DNA of 64,000 nt, from assembly GCA_036397815.1 (NCBI GenBank), contig DASWIE010000003.1:6132-70131 (forward strand). The letters run 5' to 3'. The DNA is from DASQFY01 sp036397815 (lineage in GTDB: Bacteria > Chloroflexota > Limnocylindria > QHBO01). Shown here one piece after another: positions 1 through 7,168 of this stretch (positions are counted from its first letter, which is position 1; the number at the start of each line of letters is the position of its first letter). A program made the translations under genes and the position numbers. The notes beneath the pieces were generated by a model. The model ran no database searches and was not told the origin of the DNA. It saw only the letters and a program-made list of their open reading frames with translations.

Positions 1-783
1 GGCGAAGGGGACGAGTTCTGGCGCTCGGAGGCTCGGATGGCCAGGGGCGCGGCAATGGTCTTCGGTCCCACGCCGATCGACGAGGCCATTCGCGAAATTC
101 AGGCAGCCTTGGACCGCGCCGCAGCGCGCGGGCCGTCACTCGGAGCCTATATGGGCCTCGCGCGGCTGCAGGCTCTCCAGGGTCGCCTCGCTGAGGCGCG
201 CGAGCTGCTCGCGCGCGCGCAGGCGGCATCCGAGGAGCTCGGCAACCGACAAATGCTGGCGTCGATCGCCGAGGTCGCGGGACGACTCGAACACCAGGCG
301 GGCGACCTTACCGAGGGCGCCAGACTCCTGCGTGAGTCATATGAAGCGATGACCGCGCTCGGGGACCGGTCGTTCGCGTCGACGATTGCTGTGGGGCTGG
401 GTGAGGTTCTCCTCGACCTCGGCGACGATGCCGAGGCGATGCGGTTTGGGACCATCGCGCGGGACACCTCTTCGACCGACGACGTGGCCTCCCAGGCCGG
501 CGGGCGATCGGTGCAGGCGCGGGTCCTGTCTCGGCGTGGTGGGCACGACGCCGCGGAGGCGTTGGCCCAGGAGGCGGTCGCGATCAGGGCCAAGACGGAC
601 TATCTCGATCAGCACGGCGGAGCCCTGGTCCACCTTGCGCATGTGCTCCGCGATTCCGGCAAGGCGGACGAAGCGTTGGCTGCAGCTCGCCAGGCACTGG
701 CCCTTTACGAGCAGAAGGGAGCGACCTACTACGTCGACAAAACCCAGGGCCTGATCGACGACTGGACGGCCGATGCTCGTTGA
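1..783 (+). CDS. TPR-repeat protein, C-terminal part (5' truncated)
   Basis: The frame is open from base 1 to the TGA at 781-783, so about 260 C-terminal residues are visible and the N-terminus lies outside the window. The sequence is almost entirely amphipathic helix pairs typical of tetratricopeptide repeats, for example ARLQALQGRLAEARELLAR and, near the end, GKADEALAAARQALALYEQ. Such TPR tails occur at the C-terminus of large AfsR/LuxR/adenylate-cyclase-type ATPase regulators, where they act as a protein-interaction scaffold. No catalytic domain is visible, so the full protein cannot be identified. The infC promoter overlaps its stop codon. The TPR call is fairly safe; the parent family is a guess. 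Confidence 0.6.
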   Translation, partial: GEGDEFWRSEARMARGAAMVFGPTPIDEAIREIQAALDRAAARGPSLGAYMGLARLQALQGRLAEARELLARAQAASEELGNRQMLASIAEVAGRLEHQAGDLTEGARLLRESYEAMTALGDRSFASTIAVGLGEVLLDLGDDAEAMRFGTIARDTSSTDDVASQAGGRSVQARVLSRRGGHDAAEALAQEAVAIRAKTDYLDQHGGALVHLAHVLRDSGKADEALAAARQALALYEQKGATYYVDKTQGLIDDWTADAR

Positions 784-809
784 CCGGATGTTCGAAATCG
801 GTGTAAGAT
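780..809 (+). promoter_or_regulatory. Sigma-70-like promoter of the infC-rpmI-rplT operon
   Basis: TTGACC at 780-785 and TAAGAT at 804-809 are separated by 18 bp and lie about 75 nt before the infC Shine-Dalgarno. It is the best -35/-10 pair in the window. The -35 overlaps the stop codon of the upstream TPR gene. Confidence 0.55.
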
Positions 810-833
810 CCGCGGGCGTTTTCGCGTGATGTG

Positions 834-861
834 GGCCACCTGCCCGACTCGGCCGGTGGCC
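834..861 (+). promoter_or_regulatory. Hairpin in the infC leader
   Basis: GGCCACC (834-840) pairs with GGTGGCC (855-861), a 7-bp stem with a 14-nt loop, ending 10 nt before the AAGGAG ribosome site of infC. Leaders of IF3/L35/L20 operons are often sites of autoregulation by L20 or IF3. This hairpin is a candidate, but I see no recognisable match to a known L20 leader. Confidence 0.3.
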
Positions 862-886
862 TGTCTGTTGAAGGAGCGACGACACC

Positions 887-1573
887 ATAAGTAGGGACCT
901 GAGAATCAACGAGATGATCCGCGTTCGTGAAGTGCGGGTCATCGACGATGAGGGGCAGCAGCTGGGCGTCTTGCCGACGTCTGAGGCGCTCGCCCTGGCC
1001 CAGGAGAAGGGGCTCGACCTCGTGGAGGTCGCGCCGACGGCGGTCCCACCGGTGTGTCGAATCCTCGACTTCGGCCAGTACAAATACGAGCTGCAGAAGC
1101 GCGAGCGCGAGGCAAAGCGAAAGCAGAAGTCGCAGACCTTCAAGGAGATTCGGCTCCGGGTCAAGATCGACGTCAACGACCTGCGGACGAAGCTGCGACG
1201 GGCCGGGGAGTTCCTGGACGAGGGTGACCGGGTCAAGGTCACGGTCCAGTTCCGAGGCCGGGAGATGAGCCACGCCAACCTTGGCCGCGACCTCCTCGAC
1301 CGGGCGGCCGGGCTGCTGACCGAGCACGGCATCGTGGAGCGACAGCCGCTCCTCGAGGGCCGGAACATGTACATCGTCATGGCGCCGCTCGAGAAGCGGA
1401 TCGAGAAGAAGACCGGCAACGGCGAGGTGGCCGCGGCCGGGCCGCAGGGGACCGGCGAGGCGCCGGCCGGCGGACAGACAATCGGCGACGCGCTCACCGC
1501 CAAGGGGATGGCTCCGACAGCGACGGTCGAGCCCGAAGCGGCGGATGAGACGAAGTCGGCGGAGCAGGGATAA
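887..1573 (+). CDS. infC: Translation initiation factor IF-3
   Basis: IF-3 binds the 30S subunit and proofreads start-codon selection. The N-domain (DLVEVAPTAVPPVCRILDFG), the lysine-rich linker and the C-domain (FRGREMSHANLG) are all present. I place the start at ATA 887-889, not at ATG 914. The in-frame extension ISRDLRINE matches the conserved IF3 N-terminus, and AAGGAG (871-876) lies 10 nt upstream of ATA, while nothing suitable precedes ATG 914. Rare AUU/AUC/AUA starts are a known autoregulatory feature of infC, because IF3 rejects non-canonical starts. The protein is then 228 residues, with a low-complexity tail of about 45 residues beyond the usual end. It is the first gene of infC-rpmI-rplT; rpmI begins 5 nt after the stop. 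Confidence 0.95.
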   Translation: MSRDLRINEMIRVREVRVIDDEGQQLGVLPTSEALALAQEKGLDLVEVAPTAVPPVCRILDFGQYKYELQKREREAKRKQKSQTFKEIRLRVKIDVNDLRTKLRRAGEFLDEGDRVKVTVQFRGREMSHANLGRDLLDRAAGLLTEHGIVERQPLLEGRNMYIVMAPLEKRIEKKTGNGEVAAAGPQGTGEAPAGGQTIGDALTAKGMAPTATVEPEAADETKSAEQG

Positions 1574-1578
1574 GACCA

Positions 1579-1776
1579 GTGCCGAAGATCAAGACACACA
1601 AGGGAACCGCCAAGCGGTTCAAGAAGACCGGATCCGGGAAGTGGGTCCGGCCGAAGGCGTGGCGCGGCCACCACCTGGAGATCAAGTCGAGCCGCCGCAC
1701 GCGCCGCTACGCCGGCAAGGCGGTCGTCTCGCCCACCCACGCGAAGCAGCTCGAGCGGCTGCTGCCGCACGCCTAG
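1579..1776 (+). CDS. rpmI: 50S ribosomal protein L35
   Basis: Starts at GTG 1579, 5 nt after the infC stop. The 65-residue protein begins MPKIKTHKGTAKRFKKTGSG, the diagnostic L35 N-terminus, and is Lys/Arg-rich throughout with the typical length. It is a component of the large ribosomal subunit. Middle gene of the conserved infC-rpmI-rplT operon; rplT starts 9 nt after its stop. Confidence 0.97.
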   Translation: MPKIKTHKGTAKRFKKTGSGKWVRPKAWRGHHLEIKSSRRTRRYAGKAVVSPTHAKQLERLLPHA

Positions 1777-1785
1777 GCTGGACCG

Positions 1786-2145
1786 ATGCCTCGAGTCAAG
1801 CGCGGCGTCGCCGCGCACAAGCGTCACAAGCGGCTGCTCGCCCAGGCCCACGGCCGGCGCGGCACGCGCTCAACGCTGATCCGTCCGGCGCGAGAGGCGC
1901 TCTTCCACGCGCTGGTCTACGCCTACCGCGACCGCAAGGCCCGCAAGCGCGACATGCGCCGCCTCTGGATCGAGCGCATCAACGCCGCCTCGCGACAGCA
2001 CGGCCTGCCATATGGCCGCTTCATCGCCGGCCTGAAGTCCGCCGGCGTGGAGGTCGACCGCAAGGTGCTGGCCGACCTGGCCGTGCGTGAGCCGGCAGCC
2101 TTCGGCAAGATGGTCGAGACCGCCAAGGCCTCCTTTACCACCTAG
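1786..2145 (+). CDS. rplT: 50S ribosomal protein L20
   Basis: 119 residues beginning MPRVKRGVAAHKRHKRLL, the canonical L20 start, with the conserved RDRKARKRDMRRLWI and INAASRQHGLPYGRFI segments. L20 binds 23S rRNA early in 50S assembly and in several bacteria represses its own operon. The start codon is the ATG inside GACCGATG (1781-1788), with no obvious Shine-Dalgarno. A rho-independent terminator follows immediately. Confidence 0.97.
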   Translation: MPRVKRGVAAHKRHKRLLAQAHGRRGTRSTLIRPAREALFHALVYAYRDRKARKRDMRRLWIERINAASRQHGLPYGRFIAGLKSAGVEVDRKVLADLAVREPAAFGKMVETAKASFTT

Positions 2146-2210
2146 CCGGCGTCCTCGAGACGCCGGCGCCCATCGGCCCTGCTCCAAATCGGAGCGGGGT
2201 CGTTTGTTTT
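2145..2210 (+). terminator. Tandem hairpins / rho-independent terminator after rplT
   Basis: First hairpin: GCCGGCGTC (2145-2153) pairs perfectly with GACGCCGGC (2159-2167) around a 5-nt loop. Second hairpin: CCCTGCTCC (2177-2185) pairs with GGAGCGGGG (2191-2199), followed by the T-rich tract TCGTTTGTTTT (2200-2210), the classic intrinsic-terminator layout. It ends the ribosomal operon or may attenuate read-through into pheST. I see no T-box specifier or antiterminator sequence. Confidence 0.7.
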
Positions 2211-2231
2211 CCCCGATCATCTGAGGGACCG

Positions 2232-2351
2232 ATGCGATCAAGACCGCGTACCAGCGCCAACGCCACCGCAGCCAGGGGTCTCTGTGCTGCTGTGCGAGTG
2301 TGCGGCCGTGCCGCACAACCGGCCTCTGGTAATGCGAGGGCCGCGTCGTGA
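2232..2351 (+). CDS. 39-codon upstream ORF overlapping the pheS start
   Basis: ATG 2232 (inside GACCGATG) opens 39 codons, MRSRPRTSANATAARGL..., ending at TGA 2349-2351, which overlaps the pheS GTG start (GTGA). The overlap would allow translational coupling. Unlike the E. coli pheM leader it has no phenylalanine codon, so it is not a classic Phe attenuator. GAGGG lies just upstream of the ATG. It may be a coupling ORF or chance; the peptide resembles no family I know. Confidence 0.35.
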   Translation: MRSRPRTSANATAARGLCAAVRVCGRAAQPASGNARAAS

Positions 2352-3421
2352 GCGACCTCTCGGGGCGGCTGGAGCATCTGCGCGAGGAGGCGCAGGCCGC
2401 GCTGGCCAAGGCCAGCGACGCCGAAGCCGTCGAGGCGCTGCGCATCGGTCTACTCGGACGATCGGGCGAGCTGACAACGCTGCTGCGAAGCCTGAAGGAG
2501 GTCGAGCCGGCGGATCGCGCTGCGGTGGGCAAGCTGGCGAACGCCGTCCGCGACGAGGTCGAGGGGGCGATCCGCGATCGCCTGCAGGCGCTGCAGGGAG
2601 GCGCACTGGAGGCGCGGCTGGCGGTCGAGACGATCGACATGAGCGCCCCGGGACGGCCCGTGCGCCTGGGCCACCTGCACCCGACAATGACCGTCGAGCG
2701 CGACCTGCGTGAGATCTTCCACGCCTTCGGCTTCGAGGTATTCGAGGGGCCCGAGATCGAGACTGAGGCGATGAACTTCGAGGCGCTCAACATCCCGCCC
2801 GACCACCCGGCGCGCGACCTGTGGGACACGCTCTACGTGGCCGAGCCCGGCAGCGATCCGCCGCGGGCCAGCGAGGACGGCACCATCCTGCGCACGCACA
2901 CCAGCCCGGTGCAGATCCGCGCCATGCTCGCGCTGCCGCTCCCGATTCGGGTCATCACCCCCGGTCGCTGCTTCCGCTACGAGGCGGTGGACGCAAGCCA
3001 CAACTTCGAGTTCTTCCAGGTCGAAGGCCTGGTCGTCGACCGCGAAACCTCGCTCGCCGACCTGAAGGGGATGCTGGAGGAGTTCGCCCGCGCCCTCTAC
3101 GGCCGGGAGACGCGCACCCGCTTCCGGCCGGGCTACTACCCATTCACGGAGCCATCGGTCGCCTTCGACATCGGTTGCCTGGTCTGCGGGGGAGATGGGT
3201 GCCCCGCCTGCGGCCGGACCGGCTGGATGACGATCCTGGGCGCCGGCATGGTACATCCACTTGTCCTGCGGGCCGGCGGGATCGACCCGGACGAGTTCCA
3301 GGGCTACGCCTTCGGAATGGGGCTCGACCGCATCACGCTCCTGCGTCACGGCATTCCCGACCTGCGGCTGCTGATGAGCGCCGACCTGCGCTTCCACGAG
3401 CAGTTCCCGGGAGGCCGGTAG
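2348..3421 (+). CDS. pheS: Phenylalanyl-tRNA synthetase alpha subunit
   Basis: Catalytic subunit of the alpha2-beta2 synthetase that charges tRNA-Phe. 357 residues from GTG 2348. An N-terminal coiled-coil (about 1-85) is followed by the class II core: motif 2 is FRYEAVDASHNFEFFQVEGL, and motif 3 includes GFGMGLDRI-like GYAFGMGLDRITLLRHGI near the end. A four-Cys insertion (CLVCGGDGCPACGRTGW, about residues 278-294) precedes the conserved ILGAGMVHP and is common in bacterial PheS. pheT begins 4 nt after the stop. GTG rather than ATG is chosen because the conserved N-terminus starts here and it overlaps the upstream ORF. Confidence 0.96.
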   Translation: MSDLSGRLEHLREEAQAALAKASDAEAVEALRIGLLGRSGELTTLLRSLKEVEPADRAAVGKLANAVRDEVEGAIRDRLQALQGGALEARLAVETIDMSAPGRPVRLGHLHPTMTVERDLREIFHAFGFEVFEGPEIETEAMNFEALNIPPDHPARDLWDTLYVAEPGSDPPRASEDGTILRTHTSPVQIRAMLALPLPIRVITPGRCFRYEAVDASHNFEFFQVEGLVVDRETSLADLKGMLEEFARALYGRETRTRFRPGYYPFTEPSVAFDIGCLVCGGDGCPACGRTGWMTILGAGMVHPLVLRAGGIDPDEFQGYAFGMGLDRITLLRHGIPDLRLLMSADLRFHEQFPGGR

Positions 3422-3425
3422 ACCG

Positions 3426-5870
3426 ATGCGGGTGCCGCTCTCCTGGCTGCGCGAGTACGTTCCGGTCGAGCTCGCCCCCGAGGCGCTCGCCGAGCAGCTG
3501 ACCCTGCGCGGGATGGAGGTGAGCGGCATCGAAGTTTCGGGCGCGGACTGGACCGATGTCGTGGTCGGGCGGCTGCTCAGCGTGGATCGGCACCCGAACG
3601 CCGACAAGCTGTGGCTCACCACGGTGGACGCCGGCGGTCCTGAGCCGCTGCGCATCGTGTGCGGGGCTGACAACGTGCGACCCGGGCAGCTCGTGCCGGT
3701 GGCGCGGGTGGGGGCGATGCTGCCCGGCGGCCGGCGCATCGAGCGCAGCAAGATCCGCGGGGTCGAGTCGGAGGGGATGCTCTGCTCGCCGATCGAGCTG
3801 GGGCTCGGCGACGACGCGGAGGGGATCCTGATCCTGGGCACCGACGACGAGCATCCGATCGGGGCGGACCTGGCGCCGCTCGTCGGCGAAGTGGTGCTCG
3901 ACGTGGACGTCAAGCCGAACCGCGGCGACGCGCTCTCCATGGTCGGGCTCGCGCGCGAGGTTGCGGCCTTCACCGGCGGACAGCTGCGCGTGCCGGAGGC
4001 ATCGGTCAGTGAGGATCCGGCGCTGGATGCCTCCGACAGGGTGAGCGTCACGATCGAGGACGCGGTCGGCTGTCCGCGCTTCGCCGCCCGCTGGTTCGAG
4101 CGCGTCGCCAACGGGCCGTCGCCGGCCTGGATGCAGCAGCGACTGCTTGCGGCCGGAATGCGGCCGATCTCCGCGGTAGTGGACGTCACGAACTACGTCA
4201 TGCACGAGCTGGGACAACCGATGCACGTGTACGATGCCGGTTCGGTGCCCGATGGCCGGATCGTGGTGCGGCGGGCACGCCCTGGCGAAGAGCTCGAGAC
4301 CATCGACCACGAGAACCGCGTCCTGGACGACCGGATGCTGGTGATCGCCGACCGCGAGCGGGCGATCGGCCTGGCGGGGATCATGGGCGGCGCCTCGACC
4401 GAGGTCACCGCCGCCACGACGCGCGTGATCCTCGAGTCGGCGATCTTCCACGGGCCGACCATTCGCAACGCCGCGCGGCGGCTCGGCCTCCGATCGGAGG
4501 CGAGCCTCCGCCACGAGAAGGGGATCAGCCACTCGCTGCCGCGATACGCGGCGGACCGCGCCGCACGCCTGATCGCCGAGATCACCGGCGCGGCGGTGGC
4601 CACAGGTATTGTCGACAACGATCCCGCTCCGAAGCCGGCGGACGTGGTCGAGCTCGAGCTGGCACGGACAACGCGGCTGCTGGGGATCCCGCTCGAAGCC
4701 GGGCAGGTCGGAGAGCTGATCACGCCGTTGGGGTTCGAGGTCAATCCGCGCGGCGCGGACGGCGTCAGCGTCACCGTCCCGAGCCACCGGCTGGACGTGG
4801 TGGCGCCCGAGGACGTGGCCGAGGAGATCGCGCGAGCCTACGGCTACGATCGGATTCCCGGCCGCCTGCCCGAGCCGCAGCTGCCGCCATTCCGCGCCGA
4901 TCCCTCCGAGCCGCGACACCGGGTGCGGCGGATCCTGGCCGGGCTGGGGCTGGACGAGGTGGTGACCCACGCGCTGATCGGGCCAGCGGACCTCGAGCGC
5001 AGCGGCTACGACCCGAACGACGAGGGCAACGTGCGGGTGGCGAATCCGCTGGCCGAGCAGCACAGCATCCTGCGGCCGGCCCTCTACCCGTCGCTGCTGG
5101 CGGCGCTGGCGGAGAACGTCCACCAGCGGCGGACCGATCCGTGGATCTTCGAGGTCGGCAAGACGTACTGGATGAGCGGCGCCAACGGCCCGCCCTGGGC
5201 GGAGACAGCGGGAACCGGTCGGTACGAGGCCTGGCACGTGGGTATCGCGCTGCTCGGCCCAAGGCTGCCGCGCTCGCTCGAGGTGCGCGGTGAGGCGCGG
5301 GACGCGGACGTGGCCGAGCTGAAGGGAATCGTGGAGGCGCTGCACGCGGCGCTCGGCGCGCCGCCGCCCGGATTCCGCGCCGAATCGGCCGAGGAGCGCC
5401 ACCCGCACCTGCACCCCGGCCGCGCGGCACGCCTGGTGAACGCCGCGGGTCGAGCCTACGGCAGCGTTGGCGAGCTGGACCCGCGCATCGCCTCCGCCTG
5501 GGACCTGCCGGGCCGGCCGGTGATTGCCGCTGTCAACCTGCCGCAGCTCTTCGAGCTGATCCGCCCCGAGGTGCGCCTCTCCGCCCTACCCGCCGCCCAG
5601 CCGATCGACCGCGACCTGGCGGTCGTTCTGGACGAAGCGACACCGCTCGGTGAGCTGCTGCGCATCGTGCGGGCCAGCGCCGGACCGATGCTGGTGAGCG
5701 CTCACGCCTTCGACGCCTACCGAGGGCCGCAGGTCGGGGCGGGATCGGTGTCCTACGCGATCGCCCTGCGCTTCCAGCCCGATGAGCCCGCGGACGAGAA
5801 GGGAGTCGAGCGCGCCATGAACCGCATCCGCGGCTCGGTCCAGCACCACCTGGACGCCACCATCCGCTGA
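3426..5870 (+). CDS. pheT: Phenylalanyl-tRNA synthetase beta subunit
   Basis: 814 residues, typical length. Domains in order: MRVPLSWLREYVPVEL start, EMAP/OB tRNA-binding domain (about 40-150), B3/B4 editing domain (about 210-380), B5, the catalytic-like core, and a C-terminal ferredoxin-fold anticodon-binding domain (about 720-814, beginning near SALPAAQPIDRDLAVVLDE). It supports tRNA binding and hydrolyses mischarged Tyr-tRNA-Phe. Its start codon is the ATG in GACCGATG (3421-3428), with another copy at 3551. Co-transcribed with pheS. Confidence 0.96.
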   Translation: MRVPLSWLREYVPVELAPEALAEQLTLRGMEVSGIEVSGADWTDVVVGRLLSVDRHPNADKLWLTTVDAGGPEPLRIVCGADNVRPGQLVPVARVGAMLPGGRRIERSKIRGVESEGMLCSPIELGLGDDAEGILILGTDDEHPIGADLAPLVGEVVLDVDVKPNRGDALSMVGLAREVAAFTGGQLRVPEASVSEDPALDASDRVSVTIEDAVGCPRFAARWFERVANGPSPAWMQQRLLAAGMRPISAVVDVTNYVMHELGQPMHVYDAGSVPDGRIVVRRARPGEELETIDHENRVLDDRMLVIADRERAIGLAGIMGGASTEVTAATTRVILESAIFHGPTIRNAARRLGLRSEASLRHEKGISHSLPRYAADRAARLIAEITGAAVATGIVDNDPAPKPADVVELELARTTRLLGIPLEAGQVGELITPLGFEVNPRGADGVSVTVPSHRLDVVAPEDVAEEIARAYGYDRIPGRLPEPQLPPFRADPSEPRHRVRRILAGLGLDEVVTHALIGPADLERSGYDPNDEGNVRVANPLAEQHSILRPALYPSLLAALAENVHQRRTDPWIFEVGKTYWMSGANGPPWAETAGTGRYEAWHVGIALLGPRLPRSLEVRGEARDADVAELKGIVEALHAALGAPPPGFRAESAEERHPHLHPGRAARLVNAAGRAYGSVGELDPRIASAWDLPGRPVIAAVNLPQLFELIRPEVRLSALPAAQPIDRDLAVVLDEATPLGELLRIVRASAGPMLVSAHAFDAYRGPQVGAGSVSYAIALRFQPDEPADEKGVERAMNRIRGSVQHHLDATIR

Positions 5871-5972
5871 ACGGCTTGCGGCTTTCCCGCTGCGACCGGG
5901 ACTGCTACGCTTCCGCCGCCCGAGCCGCCGGTGCCCCCGGCCTCGGATCAGCGTTAACCAGGAGGGTGGGGC

Positions 5973-6542
5973 ATGGAGTTCTTCGCGAAGCTGAGCCCGA
6001 TCGACCTCTTCATCGTCGCGAGCCTGGCTGCAGGCGTCTTTGCCGGATTCACACAGGGCATCGTCCGATACGCGCTGAACGCGGTGGTGGTGGTGGTCGC
6101 CTTCGTGGTCGCCAGTCAGCTGAAGGGACCACTCTTCGAGCTTCTGAGCGCATGGCAGGCCTTCACGCCGGAGCTGCGGGAGCAGATCATCTTCCTGGTG
6201 CTCTTCGTCGGGCTCGTGATCGGCGGCTGGTTCCTGGTGCGCGCCTTCTACAAGCGTTCCCGGCTCCCGATCGCGAAGCAGCTCGACGAGCTTGGCGGCG
6301 CGGTGCTTGGCCTGCTCTTCGCGGCCCTTACGATCGTCTTCCTGCTGTTGGTGATGGACGACTTCTTCCTGCGGGTCTCGGAAGGCGGAGCCGTCAGCGC
6401 CGGCCCGCTCAAGGGCTTCTACGACGCCATGGACAGCTCGGTCCTCGTCGCGTTCTTCCGCGAGACCCTGATCCCGACGGCCGGCTTGCTGGCGCGCCCG
6501 TTCGTCCCGAGCGAGATCGCCGAACTCCTGGATCGGCAATGA
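5973..6542 (+). CDS. CvpA family membrane protein
   Basis: 189 residues with four hydrophobic segments (about 10-30, 35-55, 72-92, 108-130) and the family-like N-terminus SPIDLFIVASLAAGVFAGF. CvpA/colicin V production proteins are inner-membrane proteins linked to peptidoglycan homeostasis; their molecular role is unsettled. AGGAGG lies about 8 nt before the ATG. The stop overlaps the start of the glycosylase gene (ATGA), suggesting an operon with it and mutS2, as cvpA-mutS2 neighbourhoods are common. Confidence 0.85.
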   Translation: MEFFAKLSPIDLFIVASLAAGVFAGFTQGIVRYALNAVVVVVAFVVASQLKGPLFELLSAWQAFTPELREQIIFLVLFVGLVIGGWFLVRAFYKRSRLPIAKQLDELGGAVLGLLFAALTIVFLLLVMDDFFLRVSEGGAVSAGPLKGFYDAMDSSVLVAFFRETLIPTAGLLARPFVPSEIAELLDRQ

Positions 6543-7168
6543 CCGCGGCGGCCGCCGAGGCGCCGGACGAGGCGCCCTCCGGCGGCGAGCGGATCACGGA
6601 CCGCGCATGGTTCGACCGACCAGCGGCCGAGGTCGCGCCCGACCTGCTGGGCGCCCTGTTGATCCACGACTCACCTGACGGCCGGGTGGCCGGGCGGATC
6701 GTCGAGGTCGAGGCGTACCAGGGTCCCGAGGATCGCGCGGCGCACTCGTCGCGCGGTCGGACGCCGCGCAACAGCGTGATGTTCGGCGCACCGGGCCATC
6801 TCTACGTCTACCTGATCTACGGCCTGCATCACTGCGCCAACATCGTGTGCGGGCCTGGCACCAAGCCCGAGGCGGTGCTGCTGCGCGCCGCCGCCGTCAC
6901 CGAAGGCGAGGACCTGGCGCGCAGCCGGCGCGGCACGGTCCCGACGACTCGGCTGGCGTCCGGGCCTGGGAATCTGGGTGTCGCGTTCGGCATCGATCGC
7001 CGCCTGAACGGCGCCGACTTGATCCGCGGTCCGGTTGGGGTCGCGCTCGGGGCGCCGGCGCGACGGTTCGCCCGAACGCCGCGCATCGGAGTCGCCTATG
7101 CCGGCGCCTGGGCGTCGCGACGGCTGCGCTACCTGATCCCCGATGACCCCCACCGCTCAGGACGCTGA
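6539..7168 (+). CDS. 3-methyladenine DNA glycosylase (AAG/Mpg family)
   Basis: 209 residues from ATG 6539, overlapping the cvpA stop as ATGA. The AAG fold is marked by PAAEVAPDLLGALL, the catalytic-region GRIVEVEAYQGPEDRAAH, TPRNSVMFGAPGHLYVYLIY and ASGPGNLGVAFGI. These enzymes excise alkylated and deaminated purines by base flipping, using a Glu in the EVEAY segment. All core motifs are intact. Its 3' end overlaps the mutS2 start by 26 nt, consistent with a DNA-repair operon. A longer in-frame opening upstream would run through cvpA and is not the start. Confidence 0.93.
   Translation: MTAAAAEAPDEAPSGGERITDRAWFDRPAAEVAPDLLGALLIHDSPDGRVAGRIVEVEAYQGPEDRAAHSSRGRTPRNSVMFGAPGHLYVYLIYGLHHCANIVCGPGTKPEAVLLRAAAVTEGEDLARSRRGTVPTTRLASGPGNLGVAFGIDRRLNGADLIRGPVGVALGAPARRFARTPRIGVAYAGAWASRRLRYLIPDDPHRSGR

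Noticed and set aside
2145..2347. T-box or Phe-rich attenuator before pheS
   Set aside because: No T-box consensus (AGGGTGG...ACCGCG), no Phe codons in the upstream ORF; the hairpins fit a plain terminator after rplT.
3333..5414. A 693-codon minus-strand open frame across pheT
   Set aside because: Shadow of pheT; composition typical of the complement of high-GC coding sequence.
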